Virus record (IMG/VR): IMGVR_UViG_3300013094_000137
Span: 1 to 36,450 of that record
Source: a virus
Direction: 5' to 3' (one strand)
Length of the DNA stretch: 36,450 nt
This document shows, in pieces, positions 8,917 through 19,500 of the stretch. A model generated the notes under the pieces. The model searched no databases, had not been told where the DNA came from, and saw only the letters and a program-made list of their open reading frames with translations. A program made the position numbers and the translations under genes. Positions within the stretch are counted from its first letter, which is position 1; every line of letters begins with the position of its first letter.

Positions 8917-9131
8917 TTATTTTGTTCCAAAACCTTTATTAGTAAATTTTTTATGTCGGCTATGTCGCTTTTCATCTGCTCATTATCTCTTACAACTTCA
9001 GCCAGTTTCATTTTAAAATTACGCTCTTCTTTATATTTATTGAGAGCATCCAAGTCAGTATTCAATATAGCTTTACTTTGTTTATCACGAACCAGATCAG
9101 GATGATCAAGAACTTTTATATAATCATTCAT
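8913..9131 (-). CDS. Small conserved marine T4-like phage protein, coiled-coil C-terminus
   Basis: A 72-aa protein. The N-terminal half (YIKVLDHPDLVRDKQSKAIL then NTDLDALNKYKEER) matches a short protein type seen next to fibre and virion genes in marine T4-like phages, with the core pattern K-V-x-x-H-x-x-L-x-R-D-x-x-x-x-A-I-x-N-T. The C-terminal half (LAEVVRDNEQMKSDIADIKN, LLIKVLEQNK) is a predicted coiled coil. Its stop overlaps the start of the 683-aa fibre by 4 nt, and its start lies 1 nt after the stop of the 836-aa gene. No biochemical role is known to me; an assembly helper or small virion part is possible. Confidence 0.65.
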   Translation of the reverse strand: MNDYIKVLDHPDLVRDKQSKAILNTDLDALNKYKEERNFKMKLAEVVRDNEQMKSDIADIKNLLIKVLEQNK

Positions 9132-9132
9132 C

Positions 9133-11643
9133 TTAAACCTGCAAAGCTAGAACTCTTAGATCGCCAGCACGTGGAACCAATGCAGTAGAGTCTGCAATAG
9201 GAACAATCTTCATAGCGAACTGAATAAAGTTGTCATAAACAGCGTCAGAGCTAGTAACGTATCTTATAATATTGCTGTTCTGATCGTACAAGAATGCTGA
9301 TGTTGTAGATTCAATTCCAGGGATAATACCAAAGGAAGCATTAGTTGAGCTGAATGATGGAGGACGATCAACCACAACAGCTGTTGAATTTACAACATAA
9401 ACGATTTCACGAACATTGAATGGTTTTGATGAGATATTATCCTGCATATAAACAATCATATTGTTCGAAAGACCAGCTGTACTCTGTAAAGTAATAGTGT
9501 TAGAAGAGCTACTTGTTATTGTATTTGACAAGAAAATGTTCTGGCTTTGGTTAAAACCATAAACCAATTCAACTCTGTCATTAATGTTAACCTTGCTACT
9601 CAACAGAGAAGTAGGTGAAATTTCATTAAGTTTTGTCCAGCTCTTTGCGTTATATTGTTCATTATCCAGAGAGCTTTGAATTTTAGCATAAACGTAAAGA
9701 TTCGTATTCGCTGGACGGAATGCGCTGAGATAAGCGCGAATATCTTCTGAGTCTTGACCAGCTGCCAAAATAACATTCTTAGAAATATAACGAGAAACTT
9801 TATAGAAACCATTTGTGTTTGCTTCACTATAATTTTCTGCCGTATTAATGAAGCCAGTCGCGCTCGCGCTCGTGGTAAATGCAGTATTGCTAATGAACTT
9901 ACCATTTACGTTAGTAACACGAAGATAGGTGTTATTTGCATATGCAATAATACCAGTTGTTGTATTACCATAAGAGGTCTGACTTACAATGTCACCATTG
10001 GTAAATGGACCCATGTTCGGGCTGATTGAAAGATATGCACCATTCAAATCGTTAACAACTGGAACAATATTGTAAGTATATGTTACGTTCGTTTGAATTG
10101 TATCTATGCTTGGAGATATGTTTGTATTATCTGAAGACATACCAACTTGAATAACAACTGAGTTATTACCTAAACGAGGTGTTGGTAATGCAGCCAATTC
10201 GTTACTGCGTGACATAGCGACACGCTCTGTGTCAATAAATTCATTAGCTATACCATCAGTAATTGTAATGTATGCATTATCAGGTGTTCTATTTGTATCT
10301 GATGCAAAACCTTCGAAAGACCAATTTAAATATGTGTTTGGTGCTGCAATAGAAGTAAAGTTAGTTGTCAAACTGTTGTAGATTGGATCGTGAATACCAA
10401 TAACATTTGCTGACGAACCTGTATAAACACCAATCATTTGAACATTTGATACACCAGACAAATTAACATTCGAGTTTGCAGTAACAGCGTCAAGAACGCC
10501 ATAATTCCAATTGTTATAAACAACGCTACCAGAGTAATGAGCTTTTAATTTACCATCAGCTTTAACGCGACCATAGAGAGCATTTGTTTCAGTAAAAGTA
10601 ACATTGTTAGCTAATGCTATTGTTGTTGGGTTGACAATTCCTGTAACAGTTGCAATCTGACTGGTTGATCTGTTGCTTGTTTGAAGGAAAATGACTTGAT
10701 TTGTTGCAAACACACTGGAGTCTGGAACAGAAATAACATTAGATGTAGCAGTCGTAGCTACGTTTTGAGATACAGATATTACTGATGCGTTCGCGCTAGT
10801 GTTAGCATCATAAAGCAGTGGTGAACCAGCAACTGTGTTTGAAAACACACCATTGGCATTAGAAATACTAATAACAGAGGAATTAACTGCATAAACAATA
10901 CCAGAAACATTGGCAGTAGCGTTAGCCTGATAAACTGTATCACCAACAGAAAAAGTTCCCTGCGTTCCACTGATACCAAGAACAGAATAGTTATAATAAC
11001 CATTACTGAAAACGACAAGCTCTCTGGTTAGGAATGTACCAACAGTATCTTTGTAAATAATCCAATCTTCATCAGGTGTAGTAAAATAAGCATTACCACT
11101 CTGTATTGTAAAGTTTGCAGTATAAATTATGAATTTAATATCTTCATTTATAATTGGTTCCCACGCGATGTCATTCGAGGAAAGGAACAAGTCTCCAGTA
11201 CCATTATTGGTGTAGATAGGAACGCCACTGGTAACATCTGTTTGCCCAACTTCAGCTGTCCACACGTTATAGTTGGGGCTACCACCAAGAGGCGCAAGCA
11301 CGAAAGCATATTCTGTTCCTGATTGAACGAAAACAGGCGTATCAAAAATAAATGGAGTATAAACAGTAGCATCTTCTGAAGCTAAAATAACATTTCTTGT
11401 TACAGAAACACCACCAATTGTTAATGGTGCGTCAATTGTATCTGTAGGTTGAATAACCTTTTTACCAAATGGCAAACGATTTTGTGTTGGTTGTCCATTT
11501 TCAGTTGTTCTGATTTGCATTTCAATGCCAGTATTTGGATCAATGTTTTGGAAAAACACATCAATACGTGTAATAAAAACACCAGCCGATCCAGTAGGTG
11601 GAGGCGGCTCAGATATAAAGAACGTTTGACCAATTGGCTTCAT
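9133..11643 (-). CDS. Large baseplate/fibre-attachment structural protein
   Basis: An 836-aa protein. The first 180 residues (IGQTFFISEPPPPTG, FITRIDVFFQNIDPNTGIEM, QIRTTENGQPTQNRLPFGK, GTEYAFVLAPLGGSPNYNVW) match a domain typical of structural proteins in cyanophages and related T4-like phages, where it adjoins or is fused to DUF4815-type proteins. Residues about 225-297 and 541-610 carry copies of the beta module shared by several baseplate proteins here (GTFSVGDTVYQANATANVSG; GPFTNGDIVSQTSY). It lies where T4 has gp9/gp10, just after gp8 and the 1616-aa protein, so a role in joining fibres to the baseplate rim is plausible. No full T4 homologue is claimed. A late-promoter-like box lies 27 nt upstream. 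Confidence 0.7.
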   Translation of the reverse strand: MKPIGQTFFISEPPPPTGSAGVFITRIDVFFQNIDPNTGIEMQIRTTENGQPTQNRLPFGKKVIQPTDTIDAPLTIGGVSVTRNVILASEDATVYTPFIFDTPVFVQSGTEYAFVLAPLGGSPNYNVWTAEVGQTDVTSGVPIYTNNGTGDLFLSSNDIAWEPIINEDIKFIIYTANFTIQSGNAYFTTPDEDWIIYKDTVGTFLTRELVVFSNGYYNYSVLGISGTQGTFSVGDTVYQANATANVSGIVYAVNSSVISISNANGVFSNTVAGSPLLYDANTSANASVISVSQNVATTATSNVISVPDSSVFATNQVIFLQTSNRSTSQIATVTGIVNPTTIALANNVTFTETNALYGRVKADGKLKAHYSGSVVYNNWNYGVLDAVTANSNVNLSGVSNVQMIGVYTGSSANVIGIHDPIYNSLTTNFTSIAAPNTYLNWSFEGFASDTNRTPDNAYITITDGIANEFIDTERVAMSRSNELAALPTPRLGNNSVVIQVGMSSDNTNISPSIDTIQTNVTYTYNIVPVVNDLNGAYLSISPNMGPFTNGDIVSQTSYGNTTTGIIAYANNTYLRVTNVNGKFISNTAFTTSASATGFINTAENYSEANTNGFYKVSRYISKNVILAAGQDSEDIRAYLSAFRPANTNLYVYAKIQSSLDNEQYNAKSWTKLNEISPTSLLSSKVNINDRVELVYGFNQSQNIFLSNTITSSSSNTITLQSTAGLSNNMIVYMQDNISSKPFNVREIVYVVNSTAVVVDRPPSFSSTNASFGIIPGIESTTSAFLYDQNSNIIRYVTSSDAVYDNFIQFAMKIVPIADSTALVPRAGDLRVLALQV

Positions 11644-11669
11644 ATTTGTTTTACCCTTTGAATTTTAGA

Positions 11670-11677
11670 TATTTATT
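11670..11677 (-). promoter_or_regulatory. Late promoter-like box AATAAATA
   Basis: On the minus strand this reads AATAAATA, 7 of 8 bases of the T4 late consensus. It lies 27 nt upstream of the 836-aa gene and overlaps the stop codon of the 1616-aa gene. Its spacing matches the boxes upstream of gp8 and the 844-aa fibre. Confidence 0.5.
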
Positions 11678-14600
11678 TCGTTACCAGACAAGCTGCGCCG
11701 CCAACAATTTTGAACATGCTATTCAGGAAATATCTCTTATCAGCAGGTTTGCGGAATAGTTTTGCAAGCAACTTATTAAGTGGTTTGAAGTTAAGTTTGC
11801 CGAGATACTTATTCATAAGATAGATACCATAAACTGAACTTCTACCAGCATTTACATATTCAGACATAAATGCATTTACTTCAGCATTTGTGATTAGTCC
11901 TTGTTCAACAGCCAGACGCATCAAACCACCATCGCCAACGATAGATGTTGTACCGAATCCATTAACAATAAATGTTCCGTCACCATCAACCCAAAGATTG
12001 TATACGATGTTTTCATTGCATGCGCTAATCTCTGGTTTTTCGATTTTGTTTGTTTTATCCAACCATGGATACAAACGACCGATTTGTTCTGGATCAACAG
12101 AAAAAAGTTGACCATTTACATACATCGGATGGTTTACAGTAGCAAATGGAGCAAACATTGGAGATGGTGAGTAAAGATTGCCGAATTGAGAACCTTCAGC
12201 AGTCTCAATATACTTGACAGTATTTATTTCTGTTCTGTCATGGTTATAAACTCTGTCATTTACTTTAACATCGCTAATTGGAACTTCTCTACCTGACTCC
12301 AACAGAACATATGCATCGCCGATAAAGCAATGGCAACCGCAACCAGAACCATCGCCGCTGTATGGAGGTGGTGGAGGAATATACTGAACTGTTTGAGTTT
12401 GACCAAGTTGCAACCCAATAATTGTTGCATTTTGAGAAACTGGAATAGAATTGATCACTGTGTTACGAGTTGACAGTATCGATGAACCTGTAGCAAAAGA
12501 AAGTGTAGATCCATAGAAAGTTTCAGATGCTTGAGTTTGAATTGCATCAGCGCCTTGAGTAAGATCTGAAATATCATTCAAAACAAAGTCATTATCTTCT
12601 GATTTAAATGTATTCGCAGGAAGATAGAATTGACCCCAGACGTTACCATTCGCATCACTATAAAGTGGATCACCAAGTATATTTGTATATGCAGCTGGAA
12701 GTGTTGCGCTATTATCTGCAGTATACGATGAGTTAGTTGGCGCACAATAAGCTGAAACAGGAACATTACCGAAATAAGCATAGAGACGAGTATTAGGTTT
12801 CATACCGCTAGCGCTAAACTGAATTGTTGTAGCTTTTAGGTAAGGAAGAATGCTTACATTAGTAACATAATTACCAAGAGTTTGATCGGTGCTAGATGGA
12901 ATTGATGCAGCAAGTTGAGTACCAAATTGTTGCAGCTGAGTTGTTACGTTATTAATAACTTGATTTGTTGTTGTAATATCTTGGCTACCATCAGCATTTG
13001 TAACTGTTGACGTAGAAGAAGCATTAAACAACGTTGGTGTTGTTGTTTGACTGACTGGGAACCAGTTACCCCACTGAGTACCCCAAGCATTTACAAGGTT
13101 AATCCAGTTTGAAGCAAGATCAATGTTGCTTGTGACTGTTGGACCTGATGTAATATCAGGTGCGATAGTTCCAGGAGGTGTTAAAGTAATTGTACCAACC
13201 CAATCATACACATTACCTTCAACACAGTTTCTGTATTTCGAAGCATAATTCTGCGCAGTATACACATTGTTACTTGTGTGATTCAACATAATCAATTCGC
13301 CATGTTTCTCAACACCAGCACTTCTTACTGGATCGAACGAAAATTGGCTTCTCATTTGAACGAAAGCTGGACGCAACTCTGCGCGATGCGTGTCTAATGA
13401 GATATAGTATTGTGGATCTTTGGTGTTTGAGATATCGAATCCTTGGAATGGATCAACAAAGATACCGTTCTGAAAACGATTTTGACCAGTAGTTCCGCTT
13501 CTCACAAGCAAGTTGGAAGCTGATTGCTCAAGTAATGAAAGCGATGTATAGTATTCAAGATTTTTAATTCTATTATCAAGAGCGCCAATATCTTTCATAG
13601 TATAGCGTTTGTTTTGCAACAGTGTTGTTGTAATCGCATAGTCATAACGATTTTGTTCTTTTGCATCTTCTGTTGCGAGAGATGGATATGGAGGAACATT
13701 TACAAGACCAAGAGTCATTGTTCCTGTTTGTTCCAGAGGAGCAATCGGATTTGTAGCTGAAGGAATACCCTCAGTAATAACAAGATTTCCACCAATGTCA
13801 AGAGCAGCTCTGTCAATACGTTGTAAATAATATTGAAGATCTGTTTGGAAATTTGAATCTGGAGCTGGTAAGTGTGGGCTAACGCCAAGAGTCAATGTTG
13901 CTGATGGGTTAATTGTTGCGCCAGAAATAGATGTAGAAACAACAGCTGTATTAACAGCAAAAGGACGATAATCAACTGAATCACGAAGATCGAACACAGT
14001 ACCTTTTGAAGTTGTGTAAGTTGGAATTTCAGCTGTTGTGATAGCGTTTGTGTTCGCCAAATTAACATCATCAATTGGATAGGAGTTAGCTGTGAAGAAA
14101 CCAACACCTTGAGATTGATCGTATGTAAATGTAGTAAGCTGAACAAGGATAGTTGAATTTACATTCAGATGATCAGCTGGTGAATTAGTAGTAAGATTAA
14201 GCGTCGCCAGATCATAATGAGTATCGCGCTGTCCAGTGTTAAAAGTAAAGTTGTTTACGTAATTAACATCACTGTTAGAATAGTTTCCAGCTGTACCGAG
14301 CCAAACACCATCAATGCTATAAACATCTGGTAAACCAAGATTCCATGGACCAATATGACCAGCTATATTGTTAGAGCAGTCAACTTTAACAAAAACATTT
14401 CTGTTAATAATTTTCTTGATAGGAACTGTCTGCGAACGATTTACACTATAGAACACATCAACATTGAATGGTGCTGATGGTGTGTCGCCGATAGAAATTT
14501 GAGCTGATGTTGATGTAACACTAATCGTTCTATTAGCTGGCGACATGTTAATTGGTGAACCAGCAGGGAACACTTTGTAGTGACCATTGGCTGTTTTGCT

Positions 14601-16523
14601 TGTTGTAAATGTTGACTCAACATTCATGTATGTGTTGTTAGCGATAAAGGTAATGAGTCTGTTTTGACCATCAACACCAATATAATCACCAACATTATAA
14701 TCTGATAAGAATGAAGTAGATGAACCGAAAACAGCAACATTGCTATCTGAAACGCCGACAAGACCAGTTAGATTAGCTGTATTACCAGTTGCTGTAGGAA
14801 CGATATAAAAATCTTGAGTTTCTGCAGAAGAAAGAGTGCCAAGATATGGGAATGCTTCGTTACCAGTACCAACAGCTGCAGGGATAGTTACCGATGCATT
14901 ACCTGTTGTTAGGAACTGAGTTGAACCTTTTCTTCTATAAACATACTCTGTGTTGTTAAACCCATTTGATTTGATAGCTCTTTGACCGAATGGGAAAATC
15001 ATACCATTGTTGTATGTCTGTTGCAGAACAGCTGTATAACTTGAAGTTGTTGCATTGTAAGTAAGCACAACGTCAGCGCAACCAGCCATACCACCATTAT
15101 TGTAGATAATACTTCTTACATTGTTGAAGTTTTGACCAGCATTCATTACGATGTTGAACAGATACATACGGTATTGTGCTGATGGCGTACCAATAGTTCC
15201 ATTATCGAAAGAAAATCCACGGATATACGCTGTACCAATTTTAGTTGTATCAGAAAAACTTGTAGAAAGTAATGTACCACTTGTAATTGCTGTTTTTGCT
15301 ACATTATGCAACTCAACTTCGATAACAGAAGTAGAATCACCGAATTCACCAATAAATTCTTGAGTATAAACATAATTACCAAAGTTCGCAGTAACGATTT
15401 GTTGATTTGATAATGCGTAATCTGTGCCTCTGCGCAGCTGAGCGATGTTGTTATTCAGATACTCAACGCGATATCCTTCAACATAGCCCAAACCCTTGCT
15501 AGCAATCAGATTAACATACGATGCATAATTTGGATCTGATGTATTAGCCAAATCTTTTGTATTCAAAACGAACGGAGAAACAACGAAGTCGCCATTTGTC
15601 TCGTATGTGCGGCGAGCGAGTTCTGTACCGATTGTTGAATACTGGGCTGTTTGTTTTACTGTAACAGCTGCACCAGATTTAAAATCTGCCAGAGAAAAGA
15701 ATGAAGTATTGTTAGCAATGTCAGCTGTGTTTCTTACAATAAGCTGAGGAATGATAGCAAGGCGATCAGCTCCTGGAGCTGAATAGTTAGGGCTACCTGC
15801 AGCATTATCATAAAGATCAGTATTTGCAAGAGCTGTTTCAATTGACTCAGCTGCATCAAAACCAACAGAAACACCATCAGGCATATTGTCATATGGTGAC
15901 ACTAAAATTGTCTGTGGTTGGACGTAAAGGAATGTGCCTTTTTTGAAAACAATACCACTGGTTGTCGACATTGCATATCCAAAACCAGTTGGATTACCAA
16001 TGTTAGCATTTGTTGCGTTGCTGCAAACTACGACGTTACCAATTGAAAGATTTGCTGATGTAGCAATAGTGATTGTTTCACCTGGTAAAAATGCAGTTTG
16101 CTGTACGCCATTGGCAAAATTAGCAGCATTAATATACTTAACATAAAGAGTATTTGTATTTGGAGCTTGTGACAGATAACCTTGGTTAGTGTCGACAATG
16201 AGAGCTTTCAAACCATTTGAGTTATAAACATATTGACCGATAAAATCTGTAATCGTAAATGCAACGCTGTTAGCGAATGCGTCATTGATCTTAACATATG
16301 GACGTTTGTTGTCAAATGTAAATGTGCAGCCTTCTACGACTGAACCTTCTTTAAAAACATTGCGACCGAATTTATTGATCTGATCATGAAGAATAGACTG
16401 AATCTGATTTAATTCGCGAGTTTGAACTGCAGCTCCTGGCTTAAACAGAACTCGATAATAATCCGATGTTTCAATAAAATCATCGAAATATGGTTTACGA
16501 GACAGATTCGTTTCTAAAGTCAT
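11673..16523 (-). CDS. Giant baseplate/fibre protein with DUF4815-type N-terminus and C-terminal Hint domain
   Basis: At 1616 aa, the longest gene here. The N-terminus (LSRKPYFDDFIETSDYYRVL, FKPGAAVQTRELNQIQSILH, KFGRNVFKEGSVVEGC) is the hallmark of DUF4815-type phage structural proteins. A long beta-rich body follows. Near residue 1385 a proline-rich PPPPPYSGDGSG linker and a CGCHC cluster lead into a Hint-like domain: Cys1399 (CFIGDAYVLLESG), Thr1462-x-x-His1465 (TVNHP) and an end near NLWVDGDGTFIVNGFG. About 90 helical, basic residues follow. Hint domains cleave or rearrange the peptide bond before their first cysteine, so this protein may be processed. It starts 8 nt after gp8 (AGAGGAAAT before ATG) and sits in the gp9/gp10 region of the T4 order. 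Confident as a structural protein; the processing is inferred. Confidence 0.75.
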   Translation of the reverse strand: MTLETNLSRKPYFDDFIETSDYYRVLFKPGAAVQTRELNQIQSILHDQINKFGRNVFKEGSVVEGCTFTFDNKRPYVKINDAFANSVAFTITDFIGQYVYNSNGLKALIVDTNQGYLSQAPNTNTLYVKYINAANFANGVQQTAFLPGETITIATSANLSIGNVVVCSNATNANIGNPTGFGYAMSTTSGIVFKKGTFLYVQPQTILVSPYDNMPDGVSVGFDAAESIETALANTDLYDNAAGSPNYSAPGADRLAIIPQLIVRNTADIANNTSFFSLADFKSGAAVTVKQTAQYSTIGTELARRTYETNGDFVVSPFVLNTKDLANTSDPNYASYVNLIASKGLGYVEGYRVEYLNNNIAQLRRGTDYALSNQQIVTANFGNYVYTQEFIGEFGDSTSVIEVELHNVAKTAITSGTLLSTSFSDTTKIGTAYIRGFSFDNGTIGTPSAQYRMYLFNIVMNAGQNFNNVRSIIYNNGGMAGCADVVLTYNATTSSYTAVLQQTYNNGMIFPFGQRAIKSNGFNNTEYVYRRKGSTQFLTTGNASVTIPAAVGTGNEAFPYLGTLSSAETQDFYIVPTATGNTANLTGLVGVSDSNVAVFGSSTSFLSDYNVGDYIGVDGQNRLITFIANNTYMNVESTFTTSKTANGHYKVFPAGSPINMSPANRTISVTSTSAQISIGDTPSAPFNVDVFYSVNRSQTVPIKKIINRNVFVKVDCSNNIAGHIGPWNLGLPDVYSIDGVWLGTAGNYSNSDVNYVNNFTFNTGQRDTHYDLATLNLTTNSPADHLNVNSTILVQLTTFTYDQSQGVGFFTANSYPIDDVNLANTNAITTAEIPTYTTSKGTVFDLRDSVDYRPFAVNTAVVSTSISGATINPSATLTLGVSPHLPAPDSNFQTDLQYYLQRIDRAALDIGGNLVITEGIPSATNPIAPLEQTGTMTLGLVNVPPYPSLATEDAKEQNRYDYAITTTLLQNKRYTMKDIGALDNRIKNLEYYTSLSLLEQSASNLLVRSGTTGQNRFQNGIFVDPFQGFDISNTKDPQYYISLDTHRAELRPAFVQMRSQFSFDPVRSAGVEKHGELIMLNHTSNNVYTAQNYASKYRNCVEGNVYDWVGTITLTPPGTIAPDITSGPTVTSNIDLASNWINLVNAWGTQWGNWFPVSQTTTPTLFNASSTSTVTNADGSQDITTTNQVINNVTTQLQQFGTQLAASIPSSTDQTLGNYVTNVSILPYLKATTIQFSASGMKPNTRLYAYFGNVPVSAYCAPTNSSYTADNSATLPAAYTNILGDPLYSDANGNVWGQFYLPANTFKSEDNDFVLNDISDLTQGADAIQTQASETFYGSTLSFATGSSILSTRNTVINSIPVSQNATIIGLQLGQTQTVQYIPPPPPYSGDGSGCGCHCFIGDAYVLLESGREVPISDVKVNDRVYNHDRTEINTVKYIETAEGSQFGNLYSPSPMFAPFATVNHPMYVNGQLFSVDPEQIGRLYPWLDKTNKIEKPEISACNENIVYNLWVDGDGTFIVNGFGTTSIVGDGGLMRLAVEQGLITNAEVNAFMSEYVNAGRSSVYGIYLMNKYLGKLNFKPLNKLLAKLFRKPADKRYFLNSMFKIVGGAACLVTK
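11952..12329 (-). other. Hint (Hedgehog/intein-type) domain coding region
   Basis: This covers residues about 1399-1524 of the 1616-aa protein. Visible landmarks are the first cysteine in CFIGDAYVLLESGREVPISD, VNDRVYNHD, the TxxH block as TVNHP (Thr1462, His1465), and a final NLWVDGDGTFIVNGFG. The usual intein end, His-Asn before Cys/Ser/Thr, is replaced by Val-Asn-Gly (Asn1521). This fits Hedgehog or bacterial intein-like Hint domains that cleave or transfer at the first cysteine without full splicing. No homing endonuclease is inserted. Confidence 0.7.
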
Positions 16524-16531
16524 TATTTCCT

Positions 16532-19500
16532 CTAAAATTTGATAACGAGACTAACTTGCTCTTTCGAGGTATTAGATCTTTCGAATGGTATAACATTTTC
16601 CAAATATAAAACAGTTCCTGATTCTTTAACAAGATTAGGATATAATATAGCCCCAACAGCTGTAGAAATACCGAAAGCACCAGAAGTATTACCTGTGATA
16701 TTATAGTTTCCTGTTTGGAACTTATTCGTACCACTCACATCAGATAACACCAGAACTTGAGATATACTGGTTGCAGTTGCAGTTACACCATAGTTATTTA
16801 TAATGGTGTCACCAGAATACATGGCTCCACTAAGAGCAGTAAGCTGCAAATATGTCGTATTTGCGAATGTTACGATACCAGTTGAACTTGTATTTTGGCT
16901 TGTGATTGTATCGCCGATATTAAACGAACCAGATGGATCGGTATAAACTATGTCCAATTCATCAGATGTGCTAATGATTTTACCTGTTGCTCCAGATATA
17001 TTCTGAGTAACATACTCAAATTTCTGGAAAATACCATAGTGAGATGACAGAGGAACACGTGCAGTTTGAACCAGTCTTTGACCGAATGAAGAACTGACAT
17101 CTATTGATCCATTTGATTCATATATTGCATCGACTACAGCATATGCGTTTGTTGCAGGCTCATATACGATGTCATTAATATCGAATTTACCACTTACGTT
17201 TGTTAATCTGATTTGCTGGTTGGTTGTGTTTGTGTTAATAATTTGAGTAATCTGTGCAGAGCCACCGCTATTTGTTTCAGAAATAGTTTCTAAAGTTGAG
17301 CCATGTGTGAAGTAAGAAGTGTTGAATACTTTTACGTTTGCTGTTGCAGCAGAAGTATATCCGTAAATTTCATCACCTGTTGTGTTCGCAACCCAGCTGC
17401 TGTTGTTACTTCCAACGTTCTTTATTTCGATATATGTGCTGTTTGAAAACACAACAACACCAACGCCATTACTGTTTGCTTGAACAACAACTTCGCCTGG
17501 CACAAAATCACCAGATTTATTGGCAATAGTAAGTTTGGCTCTATCAAAGCTTGTAACATCAATTACGACATTATCAAACAATGGTTGTTCAATGATACCG
17601 ATTTTTCTGTATTGACCGTATGGTGGGAATACGTAGCTTTCATTTACAAGATTATCGAACGGGACAGAAATACTCGCATATCTTGCGGAAAGCTCTTGAA
17701 TAGCATCATAACCATGACCATTAAGAGGTGATATGAGAGCGCTAACAGCAGCGCCATTACCATGGTAAGCATTCGCATTAATCGCTACATTAGCAAAAGT
17801 ATAGTTAGATCCTGGATTAATGATAGTAATACCACTAATCACATTAGTTGAAGGATTTACATCTGAATAAGCAATCGCTCCCTCACCATCACCAGTAATG
17901 GTAACTGTTGGCGAGATAATGTACTCTGTCAATTCATTTGGTGTAATATATGAAGAAAGCAGAGTTGCATTTGCTACTTGTTGAGTTTGTGTAAGATCTT
18001 GTGGTGGTCTAAAGAATATTTCCTGACCAGTAATAAACATACCTGATGGGTTTTGAATAATAATACTTGGTGTTTCTGTTACAAAAGATATCTGTGCCTT
18101 TTGTAATGAGGTAACACCATAAACAAACAACCCTGTAGAAAACGTTCCTTGAACATTGTCAAGAACAAGAGAAGATGTGTTCGAGTAAACAACAACACCA
18201 TTGGCAAGCTGATCGACATTGTTAACATCAACCATTCTTACGTTCTCACCAACAGTATAAGAAATACCAAGGTTAGTAAGATTAGCGATTGTCATTTGAA
18301 TACCAGACAAATTCAAACTACTAACATATCCATTAGCGTTTAAAATTGTAACTGATGATGGATTTGCTGCGAATGGTAAGCTATAATGAACATTCGCAGT
18401 TAAGCTTGTATTGAATGGAGTATCTACAGTAATAACAGAATTGTTAACACCAACAACACGACGAATATTTGCAGCAGTATTGCTACCTACAAGGATATAA
18501 TCATTAATCGCATAATCTGTTTTAAATGATGTTCCAGAATAAGCATTAATAAAAGTATTACCTGATGTAATTGAAACAGTACCATTTTTAAGAACACCTG
18601 CTTGAGATGTATTGTAAATTGGTAAATTCTGAGCAAAATTATTAGTGCTGTATTTTACTGTATTCAGGATTGTAGAGTTAGAAGTAGCGATGGTTGCAGT
18701 CGCACCAGTATCTGATTGCAGAACTGTATCACCAGGATTAAAAAACCCTTTAAGATAATTGATGCCAAGAGAATCAAAACGCTGAGCAACTTCTAGCCCA
18801 ATGTCGATGTTTTCCAATCCTTGGATATTACCAATGTTCATATATTCAAAAACATCGAATGGAGTTGTAGTAATAATTTGTTTCGTAAGACCATTATAAC
18901 TACGAATTTCGCGAATCTGACCAGAACCGAAACCAGCTTTTAAATAGATTGATGAATTGGAATAAAAGTTATTGTATGCTGATGCATCAGACTGCAGTTG
19001 AACAACATATGTATTAACATAAGCTGTCAGATATCCGCTCGTATACGTGTCGTAACCTGAACCTGAAGAGTTAACACGAATATAATCGATTGTGCCAGGA
19101 ATAGCATTAGCAATAACATAGTTATTTGGTGTTACGGGAATATAATTTTGAGAACTGAATCGAGTATTTGCATCGGAAGTAATAGTGTACATGTACTTCC
19201 ATACGTATCCATCAGAAGTATTGAATGTTCCAGATGTCGTTGGAACCTCTGGTTTTACTGTTGATGGTGCACCATAATTATTAAAGATGCATTTATAAAC
19301 TTCGTATTTGTCGTTTACTGTATAAAAATTCTTAGTAAATAAGTTTGGGTCGTTCTGATCATAATAGCTATAAACGGTATTGCTTGTCCAATCATATCTT
19401 GGAAGCATGTACGATACGTCTAAATTTGTAATCTGTTTTGCGTATACCATATCATTGTATACGGTAAGTTCGGCTTCGTTAATAGTTGGAGTGGCAGGAG

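Noticed and set aside
11673-12329. A complete, splicing intein in the 1616-aa protein
   Set aside because: The C-terminal splice junction (His-Asn followed by Cys, Ser or Thr) is missing, there is no homing endonuclease block, and the region after the domain is a short helical tail, not the rest of a conserved protein. A non-splicing Hint domain fits better.
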